From Discostella pseudostelligera (Eukaryota > Bacillariophyta > Thalassiosirophyceae > Thalassiosirales > Thalassiosiraceae), in assembly GCA_036940085.1 (NCBI GenBank), contig JALLBK010000228.1, positions 1 to 20,978 of the forward strand: DNA of 20,978 nt, written 5' to 3'. The notes under the pieces are model-generated. The model was given only the letters and a program-made list of their open reading frames with translations. It was not told the origin of the DNA and made no database searches. Every line of letters starts with the position of its first letter. Positions within the stretch are counted from its first letter, which is position 1. The position numbers were made by a program, and so were the translations under genes. Shown piece by piece: positions 1-9,942 of the stretch.

Positions 1-1
1 T

Positions 2-2983
2 GATTCAACTTTGACAGCAGGCACTCATAATCCACCTGCACCGCCTGCACTTCCCATCCCAAATATCCCCCCCATTTCAACCACACCAATATTGAGATTA
101 TCAGATGATGTGGACTTTGGTGTCGACGGTGCTGATGATGAATTCTTTGATACTGATGATGGCAACACCCAGCAGGAGCTTGGCCTTCTTGGAACTACAG
201 CCAACACTGATAGTTGGTCAGAGGTGGAGGCTATTGTCGATGCATTGGATGACAGCAGAGTAGTCTTGAATATCACTGACATTGATTTTGATGAGAGAGA
301 TGGTGGAGATAGTGATGATGAAGGTGACATGTCTAATCTTCATGTCATAGCTTTGGCAAGACGCCTGGTTGGTGATGAGGAAGGATTGGAAGTTGTTGAT
401 GTTGCCACTGCTGAGCGGATAGTAATGACCCATCCCACTCCAACCAGCAATGATGATGGTGAGATTGATGATGATATTGGAGAACCCTCCGCAACTGCAA
501 CTGCAACATGTTCTCATTGGTGATGCGCCTGATGTTATCATGGGTGCTCCTGAGGGATGGTCACCACCTCAACCTCCTCCTACATTTACTGGATATGTTC
601 GAAAGCACAATGCACCTGCTGAGGAGCATATTGACAATCCTGCAGCATGGAGTATGTACACATTTACTCCCGAGTTCGACAAGAGTAATAAGTACAAGTT
701 CCATTCCTCCCCAACTGGGGCACGAGTTGTACCTGCAGATAGCTATGGCAAACGATCCATTAATGGATGGGATTTTCATTACAAGAATTGGACGGGTGAT
801 GAAGAAGTGGAATCAACATACAAAAGACCGGGGGCTGAATTTGGCAACTTGAAGCCTAAGTCGAGAATGGGCTCTCTTGATGTAGATGTATTGAAGAAGC
901 ATGGGTTGACAGCTGAACGCGTCCGCAATGATCCCATGTTCTTCTACCAGATGCTATTCCCATTTTGCAATCCCTTGGAATCTGGAATTGCCAACGATCA
1001 CCGCATTCCATACTTCGCACATGCTACTGTGTTCACGAACATGTATGCCTTTGCCAAAGGTGCTGGTACTGGTTATGGACATGAATTTCCTCCAGTGTCA
1101 ATTAGTGAATTGGTCCATTGGACTGGTGTCCCAGTTCGCAACGGTGCATTAGATGGACGCCCTGCAACATTGCAGCATCGATGGAAGAATGAGAATGATC
1201 CTCGATATGATTCTGTGCTCGCAACTGCAATGTCATTTCAGAGATGGCGGCAGATCAAGCGGTACTTCAAGTTGTGTAATGGAATCAAGGAGGTGCGAAG
1301 AGGTGTAGCTGGATACGATCCATGTGCCAAGTATGATTGGGTTTGGAAGTGTTTAATTCACAACATGAATTATGTCACGGCCAGGGCAGATTTGGACTGC
1401 ACAATTGACGAGACAACTTGGGGCTTCTCAGGATATTCAGGAGAGGCAGGAGGGAGGTTGATGAATAAACCTGTCTCCAAGGGTGAGTCTGCATATTATT
1501 ATGACATAACATCATCATTGATGCTTCTAACCTTGCATTGCATTACACCAAAGGTGGACAAACAACTGTATTAATTGATATTAATCACAGATACCCCCGA
1601 GCTTACATTCATCGTCATGCTCTCCAAACTGCATTGACACGGCCACCTGGCTTCCGTCAGCAAGGTCCCGCAGAGGTATATGCTCTGTGTGAGGATGTAT
1701 TGTCAATGCTGGTTGGTACAGCAGAGGAGGAGGTGCATGTCGATATGAATAATCTCTTCACTGGCACAGAGTACACTGTTCCCAAAAAGAAAATCTATAC
1801 ATCACTACCTCATATCATTGCGGATAACCACTTCTCTGGTGACAATGTAATGGAATACATTGGAAAAAAAGGGTTTGGGATTACCACCACATGTCGTCGT
1901 GATCGGTTCCCGGCAGGATTGAAGGATTATTGTCACCATGAGAAATTGGCATCGACAGACAAAAGGACAAGAGTGGCACGATTTGAACAACCTATCTTTG
2001 CAGTGAAGCATGTAGCGAGCAGTGGAACAGACAAGGCGTATACAAAAACACTTGTTTCATTTCAATCTACCGGTGCTACCAATATTACAGGGGTGAACAA
2101 TTTAATGTCGCTCACACTGTACGTGCAGCCAAAGTACAGGGGTACCAAAGCAAATAAGTTGGCATGGGCGACGGAGCAGAATGAGGCCAGGGAAACTTAT
2201 CTCAACCACTACCATGGTGTAGACTCAATGGATCACATGATTAAGAACACTGGGAATCGGTACATAACCTGGAAGTTCTGGCACTCTCCCTATCTTCATG
2301 CCATGACAATGGGAATCGTTGCCTGCTATGACATGTACCGAGAATGCTGCTCAGGTGAACTAGATGAAAGATGGAAGGTAGAACCAAAGGAAATGATGAC
2401 GTACGCTGAGTTCCTCTGCAAGCTGTCCGAGCAAATGCTCACCTACGATCCTAGGAAAAAGGCATATGCTGGAGATGAGAAGTTCAGACTGAACACACAG
2501 ATGCCAAAGAAGAGAAGGAGGAGCAAGGATTTGTCAGTGAGTGAAGAGTCTTTCCCAGATACTGGAGTAACGGTTGCGAACCTGAGGATAGCTAGGACAA
2601 AGGGTCGCTTTTGTAACACAATTGAGGACCTTCGAATGCATTTCCTGGCCATTGACAATAAGTCGAACCCATACAAATGTGAAGCATGTGGTGCAAGTAC
2701 ACGTTGGATCTGTACCAAATGCGAGGTTCCTCTCTGTGTCTTCACCAATAGGAGTTGGTCTGGTTGCAAGTGTGTGTTTTTATATCACAATGAATTGTTC
2801 TTTGGGCTTGCGAGGACTGACTATGTTATGGTGCTTAAAAGGGGATGGAATGAGGGAGAGAACAAAACAAAAAGGGAAATTGAACAGGAGTTGGTAAATT
2901 GGAGGCCACCGACAGAGGCCATGTTGGAGCGAAATGCACGCTTCATTAAAAGGCTGCAAGCAGAGTTGCAAGCGGAGATTTAG
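2..2983 (+). CDS. piggyBac-type transposase (DDE_Tnp_1_7), 5' partial, one intron plus an unresolved frame change
   Basis: The likely role is excision and integration of the surrounding element by a DDD-type RNase H-fold transposase. The protein has an acidic N-terminal region (about 93-340), a piggyBac core and a C-terminal cysteine-rich zinc module (about 2678-2790, with CEAC, CTKC, LC and YH ligands). Catalytic aspartates match the family: TIDE (Asp codon 1407-1409), IADNHF (Asp 1823-1825) and GVDSMD (Asp 2222-2224 and 2231-2233). An intron at 1483-1553 (GTGAGT to CAAAG, branch-like TTCTAAC at 1525) joins KPVSKG to GQTTVL exactly in frame. The frame also changes between the acidic N-terminal stretch (open to 523) and the core frame (open from 450). 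That is either a 1-nt indel or an intron such as 422-482 (61 bp, GTAATG to TTGGAG), which would fit the frame. The reading frame is open to the left edge, so the true start lies outside. Confidence 0.85.
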
Positions 2984-3056
2984 TCATGTAGTAAACAATA
3001 ATAATAATTGATGTAATGTCGAACGATGTAGTGCAGTAAACCATAGTAATGTTCGT

Positions 3057-3423
3057 AATGGCTCAAACATTATGTTTCAGGCATTGTACCCATGGTCTGA
3101 CATCGAGGGTGAGACACATAGGAATTAGTACCAATGATGACCACAGCAAAATCACATGAAAATGGTTCAGGAATTTGTTTTTGGATGAAAAGTAATGGCT
3201 GAGGCATTATTTTGTATCGAAGCGCTTAAAATGATATCCACGTAGGAGTTAGTACATGATCCGGTGCACAAAAAATGTCTGAAACATTATATTTTGGGGA
3301 GAAAATTAATGTTTGAGCCATTACAAAAATAGGGTGCGATGAAGAAGAGCTCTACAGGGGAATCCGTAGATCGCAGAAATCGCTAATAATGGCTGAGCCA
3401 TTCCACTTAATCTTTCAGCCATT
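3057..3423. repeat. Array of eight 15-bp palindromes (AATGGCTSAGCCATT-like)
   Basis: Copies start at 3057, 3071, 3161, 3194, 3274, 3308, 3388 and 3409. Each is 15 bp and fits AATGKYTSARNCATT with a few deviations; the copy at 3388 is a near-perfect palindrome around a central G/C. From 3161 on, equivalent copies recur about every 114 bp in pairs, and the stretch GGARTTAGTAC recurs at 3121 and 3245, so this is probably a degenerate tandem repeat with two palindromes per unit. It lies directly behind the transposase stop codon, the place where subterminal transposase-binding repeats would be expected. That role is inference. Confidence 0.75.
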
Positions 3424-3756
3424 ACAAATTGCGCCCCACCGGAACGATAGGTGATTTCGTACCATACGAGTTTTCTACGTAGGAACATGTAGAGTCAAAA
3501 CTATATGATATAGGTATATAGTCACTTAGGGTGACCACTAGGAGTACAATATTGAATGGAAGCGACGGCGGCATCGTAGATATGATAGGAGTAGTATCAT
3601 TATGGTAATGATAATGAGGTGCATTGATTGTTGATTGTATCACCCCCCAAGTCATCCTCCGTGTGCTTAGCTTAGCTGGGTCTGGGCAGTCATATCGACT
3701 ATCGACGTGTGAGTGTTTGAGTGAGTGAATCTCCGATACCGACATCGATCGACAAA
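3424..3756. other. Intergenic: transposon edge and leader of the IF3 gene
   Basis: I see no coding region here. The stretch joins the palindrome array to the initiation factor 3 start codon and must hold the promoter and 5' leader of that gene. The IF3 frame is open upstream to 3721 without an ATG. I recognise no core promoter motif and no clear transposon terminus. Confidence 0.5.
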
Positions 3757-5226
3757 ATGAGGAGGGCAATGATAGTCGCCGCACGCACATCTACGCTCGA
3801 CGGTGATGGGGGATGTGCCACTGCGATTAGTAGTATTAGCAGTAGCAGGAGCAGGAGAATGCTGATTGGCGGTCAATCACAACAATATCACAATGGAACC
3901 ATGGCGGCATCGTTGTCATCGTCATCATCATCATCGGCGGCAGGGTCAGCACTGTCAGCACTCACGAACAATGATGTAGTTGACGATAGCAGGGCCGCCA
4001 TATCCAATGCATTTGGTCCTCGTTTTCATCATCAAGATGTGGCGACAATGGGTGCTAGCCACAACAACATCTGCAAATATAATGATTATCAACAACAGCA
4101 TCAGCAGTACTATCATCGACGAGAACAACAAAAACTTCTACTACCGCCACAATTACACTATTATCTCCTCAGCAATGATGCCGTTGTAGTCCAACGTCGG
4201 CATATGCATGGTTCATCTTCTTCTTCGCCGTCATTATTATCATCATCGTCGATACTACCAACTCGACAATCACAACATGAGGAGCCTCGACTTCAGCAAA
4301 AACTGCGTCTTTTTTCTTCTGCATCAACATCTAGAAACAAAAGCAATAACAATGCCACCACCACCACCACCACCACCACCAATACAACCAACAAACACTC
4401 CAAATCGAAATCATTATTGGATGACAAAACTCCACTGCTCAATGAACATTTAATCGCTGAGTTATTCAATAAGATGAGGAGCAGGGTTGGCAGTGGTAGG
4501 GGGGAAGAGATTTCGGCAGACACTTGTCAGGTTCGTCTCATTGTAGATCGTGGTCGGCTGGCAAATAGTGTAAGCAGCAACAGCAAGATTGAGGAGGAAA
4601 AGAATGGTACCAATAATGAAGTAGTTGATGCCGATGACGACGAGAGCAGTGCCGATGAAATCGACACTGACGACGACGAGGAGGATGAGGATGACGCAAC
4701 ATCGACATCACCAGCTAAATCATCATCATCACCACCATCCTCCCAATCCTCGGAAGTAACCACTCTCAACCGGGCAATTACAATTGCACACGAATACGAA
4801 CTCGATTTAATGGAAGTTACATTACAAGTATATCCACCAGTTATCAAGGCTGTCAATTACGACAAGTATGCCTACGAACAACGACGGAAACAATCCAAGG
4901 CAATATCATCCAAAAAGAAGAAGGGAGGTGGGGGTGCCATATCCGATCGTCCTACGAAGGAATACAAATTTCGTGCTGGCATTGCTGATCATGATTTGAA
5001 TAGAAAGACACGAGATATGATTGAATATCTGGAGGCCGGCCATGCCGTACGGGTAACGTTAACGGCACGACAGCGTAGTCTCAAGGAGGATGGGAATGCC
5101 ATTACGACGACATTAGAGAGGGTGAAGGAATTGTTGGGAGATAAGGCCGTGGAGGCACGTGGGATGAGGGCGAATGATCGGAACAGTTATGGCAGTTTGT
5201 TGTTCCATCCCAATACCAAAAAATAG
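3757..5226 (+). CDS. Translation initiation factor 3, predicted organellar, with long N-terminal extension and acidic insert
   Basis: IF3 binds the small ribosomal subunit, keeps subunits apart and proofreads start-codon selection; a nuclear copy in an alga would serve mitochondria or plastids. The 489-residue protein is far longer than bacterial IF3 (about 180). Residues 1 to about 255 are a low-complexity extension beginning with MRRAMIVAARTSTL, compatible with an organelle presequence, then Ser-, Gln/His- and Thr-rich runs. The IF3 N domain starts near residue 258 (VRLIVDRGRL) and resumes near 336 (LNRAITIAHEYELDLMEV), followed by PPVIKAVNYDKYAYEQ. Between them sits an insert of about 70 residues with a run of Asp/Glu at about 289-313. 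The C domain runs from about 400 (KEYKFRAGI, HDLNRKTRDMIEYLEAGH, VRVTLTARQ) to the end. I chose the first in-frame ATG. No intron is needed. The target organelle cannot be decided here. Confidence 0.88.
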   Translation: MRRAMIVAARTSTLDGDGGCATAISSISSSRSRRMLIGGQSQQYHNGTMAASLSSSSSSSAAGSALSALTNNDVVDDSRAAISNAFGPRFHHQDVATMGASHNNICKYNDYQQQHQQYYHRREQQKLLLPPQLHYYLLSNDAVVVQRRHMHGSSSSSPSLLSSSSILPTRQSQHEEPRLQQKLRLFSSASTSRNKSNNNATTTTTTTTNTTNKHSKSKSLLDDKTPLLNEHLIAELFNKMRSRVGSGRGEEISADTCQVRLIVDRGRLANSVSSNSKIEEEKNGTNNEVVDADDDESSADEIDTDDDEEDEDDATSTSPAKSSSSPPSSQSSEVTTLNRAITIAHEYELDLMEVTLQVYPPVIKAVNYDKYAYEQRRKQSKAISSKKKKGGGGAISDRPTKEYKFRAGIADHDLNRKTRDMIEYLEAGHAVRVTLTARQRSLKEDGNAITTTLERVKELLGDKAVEARGMRANDRNSYGSLLFHPNTKK

Positions 5227-6050
5227 AGTATGCAAGTAGAGATGTAAGCGAATGAACGAATTATGGTGAATAGAGACTTTAAATGCGTTTGGGTGCACTA
5301 CGCATCGATAGAAGTGAAGAGGAGCAATCGCCATCAATCTTGAGCATCATTCCGACTTCACCGATTCATGCACAAAAAGTTACCTTCGATGGGAATCCAA
5401 CCCCAAAGAAGCGTCGATCACATCAAAATTGACGATTACCAAGAGAGAATTGATAATCAATGCAGTATCGTACAACAAGTAGATGATTGAACAAAAGCAA
5501 AAGAATACGGGGTGATAATCCCACAAGGGGAGTCAAAGATTCGATCAATCGTTTTCACAATATCTCAGTCTAGCTTTTTAGTTTGCAATTAGCAACACGT
5601 AGAATCGGTAGAACCTCATATTCTTACGTACTGTCTCTGTGCAAGAATGCGAAAAATGGCAAAAATGTACTTTATGAACCGCATTGTACTTTTTGTGTGA
5701 CACGTGGAGTTCTATGTTAAGACGACGATGAAGTTGAACCGAATGATTCATCGATGGCGATGAAGAATTGGAACATGCGTGCTCCATGCAATCGCAAGGT
5801 GAATTTGAATTTGTAGTACCAATGCTACAATTCGATGCTATGGTACAGGGGAGAGAGAGGGAGCGGGAAATTTATATCACGACGCTGTGCCTCTATCTGC
5901 GATCGTCTATTCATTTCTATCTTTGCACATAATGATCGACATCCGAATCCTGCAAAATTCTACATTAATAGTAACACCAGTAGACAGGCATCGGTATTGT
6001 TGGGTAGAACGAACTCATTCTATTTTATTCTCTGGAATAGAGAGAGATAC
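5227..6050. other. Convergent intergenic region between IF3 and eL38
   Basis: This 824-bp stretch lies between two genes that point at each other, so it should hold both 3' untranslated regions. The short open frames at 5578-5787 (-) and 5835-6095 (+) have no recognisable protein character and the latter overlaps the end of eL38. I see no convincing tRNA or other RNA gene. Confidence 0.5.
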
Positions 6051-6260
6051 TTAGATATCCTTCCTCTTCAATCCAGGAGGCAAACTCTGCGTTAACTTCT
6101 CTGCCTTCTCCTTATCGTCGATAACGAGAGTGTACAAAAGACGAGAGCATCGAATCTTAAACTTGGTCTTGTCCGCACGCTTGCGAATTTTGACGAGGCT
6201 GGCGTCCTTACGACGGGCCTTTTGAAGGAAGTCACGAATATCGGTGATTTGCTTCGGCAT
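6051..6260 (-). CDS. RPL38: Large-subunit ribosomal protein eL38
   Basis: A structural protein of the cytosolic 60S ribosomal subunit, specific to archaea and eukaryotes. The 69-residue product is full length for the family. It begins [20 protein letters not shown] and continues through [40 protein letters not shown] and the typical end LKRKDI, all strongly characteristic of eL38. The coding region is uninterrupted, with ATG at 6258-6260. It is divergent from the CAP gene at 7154 across about 890 bp and convergent with the IF3 gene. A high constitutive expression level is expected for the family, not shown by the sequence. Confidence 0.97.
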   Translation of the reverse strand: MPKQITDIRDFLQKARRKDASLVKIRKRADKTKFKIRCSRLLYTLVIDDKEKAEKLTQSLPPGLKRKDI

Positions 6261-7153
6261 GATGAAGAATATCGTCGAATAATATTATGAAGAGTGTGAA
6301 TAATAGCCTAGGCCTGTGTTTCAGAATAAAGATACCAATGTAGTAGATAGATGCAAACGTTAGGAAATGGATAAATAATATATACGCCGTGGAATATCGC
6401 AGCACCCCCACCCTCTTCCATCTCGACTTGGAGCACATCACGTCAACTGCGCCGACGCCGATCGGCGAGCAATTATCAATCGAGACACCGGCACCGACGA
6501 GAGGAGGAAGAGGACGAAGGGCTATTGAGTAGATAGAAAGAGCTTACGACTAGACCGTCCCCCATGGAGGAGGTCCGCCGCCGTCATCGACGCACCTGAT
6601 GAAAGGTCTGCTCCTTGTGATTATGAGTGTTGTAGCGATGGTTGAAGATGAAGAAGACGATCGATGGTGGGCTTTTTGCTCGCATGCTGTGAGATGCTGC
6701 GGTGGTGATGTTGCGGCGGGAACCATACATAAAATTTGTCCATAGGAATTCAGTATCTCGCATTGAATCGAAGTAAATGCGATAAGCGGTAAGTTCTTCG
6801 GATGCGTTCGAAAGGAGGGAGTAACAACTTCCCCTTCCAATAATTTCACAACCCAAAAGCGAGAAAGCTCCAAATTCAAATTTCACTCCACAAATTTGTG
6901 CATAAAATGCTGCCAATTCAGCAAGTATGAAGTTGATACGACATCTATCGAGGATTCGATGCAGTGATCAATGCTCGACGCGATAGAAGTACAATGAAAC
7001 TCAATTTTTCAGCACTCCGTTACTCCGTCAGCGCCATCCTTCAGTCTTGTTGTTTCTAATGCGTAGGATTAGTCTGAGTTGGAGTTGGAGATTACAGCTT
7101 TCACTGTTTCTCACATCATATTTCGACGATAAGTTATTGCATATTACCCTGAA
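6261..7153. other. Divergent intergenic region between eL38 and the first CAP gene
   Basis: This 893-bp stretch separates two divergent genes and must contain both promoters. Two overlapping minus-strand open frames (6550-6879 and 6584-6916, each about 110 codons) occupy the middle. Neither resembles a known protein and neither shows flanking splice or start context that would support it. A 5'-UTR intron of eL38 could lie here but I cannot place one. Confidence 0.45.
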
Positions 7154-9101
7154 ATGAGAATAATATACTTCGTTGTGGTTGTTGCAGCGCAGCTAGCAAG
7201 CTATTCGGTTGCTGAATTGAACAATGCAAATCTAGCATCGTATCATCTCAATGAACGATCATTAGTCGAAGCAGATGACTATGCGGTAACCCAAACTATC
7301 TTCCACGACTTTGAATTCACTCGATCTCTTCGCGATCACTACGATCTACTCCATCAAACATCACCATCCGATCGACGACTTGCCGATGACGGAACCTGTT
7401 CTCCTACCGGAGACGACTGCACTAGTCAAAATCCCAACTGCTGTCAGGGTGGGTGCAACTCGAACAAAAAATGTTTCTGTCAAGCCAACGGTGGCACGTG
7501 CTTCAGTCCTGGCGGCGCCGATAATTTCTGCTGCTCGAACATGTGTAACAGTAATGGAAAATGTTCATGCATTGCCAAGGGTCAGAGTTGTGACGTGGGT
7601 GGAGGATACTGTTGCGATGGTTTAATGTGTGGCGCAAATAAGACGTGCATTCTCAAGGCTACCGGGCCAACGAGGAAACCAACGAAGCGTCCGTCGTCAT
7701 CGAATGATGAGGTTGCAGTGAGCGTGTCCAACTGCAAGGCAAATGGCCAAGTCTGTACCAGGCTCGGTAAATTCGACGCCTCGTGCTGCTCAGAACGATG
7801 TGGATTTAGTGGAAAATGTGTTTCGGTAGTGTCATCTTCTTCTTCTGGTTCGGGGTCTAGTCCAACACGCAAACCAACTCGAAAGCCAAACACTAGTAGC
7901 ACTTCAGGACAGACTAATAGGATCGACGGCACTTGCGAAGATAGCACCAAGACCAAGCTAACAGTTGAAATCAAAACTGATCGATTTGGTGACGATCTCG
8001 GTTGGTCGCTTTCGAATTATTGGACAGATGACATCCTGCACAGTGTAAAGCAAGGCACATATGGACTGTACTCATATGACAGTGTTTCCGTTTGCGTTCC
8101 CAATGGTCTCTATAACTTTACCCTCACCGACCTTTTCGGGGATGGTGTATGCTGCAAACATGGAGAAGGTCATGTGAAGGTCAAATTGAACGATCGGGAC
8201 GTCATTCATGTTCGATCATACAGCAAGTTTGTATCCGATATCATCAATGTGGGGTATGATCCAAGCCCGGAGATGTCAGATCGTGACATTCAATATTTGG
8301 AGGCACACAATCGTCGACGTTACATGTGGTACACGGGCAACGGTGTATCCGATGTGCCGTTGCGATGGTCACCCCAGCTTGCCGAGGAATCGCGCGTATG
8401 GGCACAAAAGCTCCTTGTGAATTGCAGTAGTTCGGGTATTGAACATGAACATGGCGTAGAGGAAGGAGAGAATTTGGCAAAGAACAAAGGATCATTGTTT
8501 GAGGATGGTGTCCCTAGTTGGGGTCAGCTTTATCCTCCTGACAAGTAAGTTTATGTGCATTCCTGATCATAAATATGTTGTATCGCATCTAGATTGGGCC
8601 TAACACTTCTGCATATGATAAACGATTCGAATGAACAGCATCGTGGGTCGTTGGGTCGAATTTGAAGTGAATAGACCATATCCGGGCAATGCACACTTGA
8701 CACAAGCGTAAGTTTACAGTTGTGAATTATTGTCGCCGCGCTCTGTCCATCATCTCATGAATCTCCCGCTGCAATTTGTCACCACACTTCGTTTTCAGGC
8801 TATGGAGAGGATCAAAGTACATGGGGTGTGGAGAGGCTCAAAAGGAATTCGCGAATGGGATGTGTCGCATTCAGGTTTGTCGATATGCAAGGTAAGGATC
8901 CTCGTGCGTGGAACTCATTTGTTGAATTGATTATCCTATTACTTCTGCTAAATCCAATGCCTTCTGTGAATGTACGTTTTCAGGGCTGGCAATTGCGACA
9001 TGTCCCATTTCAACGCAACCACTGATAGGAATTGGTTGCCACCTATGTTAGATGATACATCTCGCTGTGGACCAAACTGTCCTCCGGAGGGTTGTTACTA
9101 A
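7154..9101 (+). CDS. Secreted CAP/SCP-domain protein with four cysteine-rich modules (CAP1), four exons
   Basis: Exons are 7154-8544, 8639-8707, 8799-8891 and 8984-9101, giving 556 residues. Introns of 94, 91 and 92 bp start GTAAGT, GTAAGT and GTAAGG, end in CAG, and each restores the frame. Residues 1-20 are a signal peptide (MRIIYFVVVVAAQLASYSVA). Residues about 81-170 hold three knottin-like modules (C-CC-C-C-C pattern such as CCSNMCNSNGKCSC), and a fourth lies at about 196-225. They are separated by GPTRKPTKRPSS and SPTRKPTRKPN linkers. Residues about 262-370 form a beta-rich domain with DLFGDGVCC, shared with the paralogue at 11648-13672. The CAP domain (about 377-556) shows EHEHGVEEGENLAKN, NAHLTQALW, GCGE and CRYARAGNC. 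CAP proteins are secreted and have varied roles such as sterol or lipid binding, and wall or defence functions. The specific role here is unknown. Confidence 0.9.
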
Positions 9102-9942
9102 GCATAGCATATACTTGCATTGATTAATACAGTGCATCCTTGTGAAGAGTTTGTTTATGTCATCACCTGAACGACAGTGTCATCTTATTTGAAGGGGATT
9201 GGGGTACATATTGTTAAGAGCATTCTCGAATACACTGGCAGTACAGCATGTCGAGAGAATAAGAAGTAAGAAACATTACACCGTAAAATGTCACCATAAG
9301 CATTCTGTATTGGTTGCCGTCCTAATACTCATTATGGACGACGCTCGTCATCACACCATCGTCTCGGCGTAGCATTGGCTTTGGGATTTCGGATGGAGGC
9401 TTCGGGGTACTGCCTGGTACTGCTGCCTGTGCCGGGAAGTTGACTCGACTTCTTCAGTGCGCCACGTGGCATCGATAATATGAAGGGAGGATGATGACTC
9501 GACTTGAAACCAGCGCCACGTAACCACGTACGATAGCACATAGGAGTAGATACAACATTGATACATCATGGGATGGAGGTTGACTCGACTTTATTTTGTG
9601 CCCGCCGAATTCGCTACTGGACTTTTCGATTTTCGACCTCCTCCGATGACCGCTGCGCGCGGCAAGCGGCTGGCCGGCAGAACACAGACACAGAAGCAGA
9701 AGACAAAAGATGCTGCACCGATCACTGATCACCGCCGCCGATGCCCGATGCACCGACGAGCCGGCAAGATAGGATAGCTTTGCCTTGCCTGAGCACCTCA
9801 CGCACTCGCTCTCTCTGCTTTCTTATCATTGAAGTAATTCTTGGGTTTTGGCGGTCGGAGCTACCATACCTAGCGAGAGAGCATTTCCTTCGGTGACATA
9901 GTCATTGGAACACTACCAACTACCAAAATCTCATACGCAGCA
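9102..9942. other. Intergenic region upstream of the sulfotransferase gene
   Basis: The 841-bp stretch holds the 3' end of the CAP1 transcript and the promoter of the sulfotransferase. Its one notable content is a threefold repeated motif at 9441-9607, listed separately. Open frames on both strands here are short, overlapping and unlike protein. Confidence 0.5.
9441..9607 (+). promoter_or_regulatory. Threefold TGACTCGACTT repeat paired with GCGCCACGT
   Basis: TGACTCGACTT occurs at 9441-9451, 9495-9505 and 9581-9591. In the first two copies GCGCCACGT follows at exactly the same offset of 18 bp (9459-9467 and 9513-9521). The third copy is followed by a weaker GTGCCCGCCG. The first copy lies in a perfect G-box palindrome GCCACGTGGC (9461-9470). 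The block lies about 340-500 bp upstream of the sulfotransferase start. CACGTG and TGACTC are core sequences of bHLH/bZIP-type binding sites, so a composite regulatory module is a reasonable inference. Confidence 0.45.

Larger units (their letters stand above)
1..3423 (+). mobile_element. piggyBac-superfamily DNA transposon, left end outside window
   Basis: The element is defined by its transposase gene (open to the left edge, stop at 2981-2983) and a following 367-bp array of palindromic 15-mers (3057-3423) that I assign to the element by inference. piggyBac elements are cut-and-paste transposons that normally insert at TTAA. The left end is not in the window. I found TTAA at 3226, 3306 and 3407 but none between the last palindrome and the start of the next gene at 3757, so the right boundary is unresolved. 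The transposase reading frame is long and has few lesions, which suggests a fairly recent copy. Confidence 0.75.

Noticed and set aside
3667..3876. Minus-strand open frames around 3422-3876
   Set aside because: They overlap the IF3 leader and N-terminus and are Ser/Thr/His-rich without recognisable features.
5375..5405. tRNA-like T-arm on the minus strand (GGGGTTGGATTCCC)
   Set aside because: The loop lacks the TTC core and no matching acceptor, D or anticodon arm can be drawn upstream on that strand.
5835..6095. Plus-strand frame of 86 codons
   Set aside because: It overlaps the 3' end of the firm eL38 gene on the opposite strand and looks random in composition.
6550..6916. Two overlapping minus-strand frames of about 110 codons
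   Set aside because: They compete with each other in the same place and match nothing I know; the region is more likely the divergent promoter of eL38 and CAP1.
8730..9025. Plus-strand frames at 8730-8930 and 8828-9025
   Set aside because: They read CAP1 exons 3 and 4 in the wrong frame and run through its introns.
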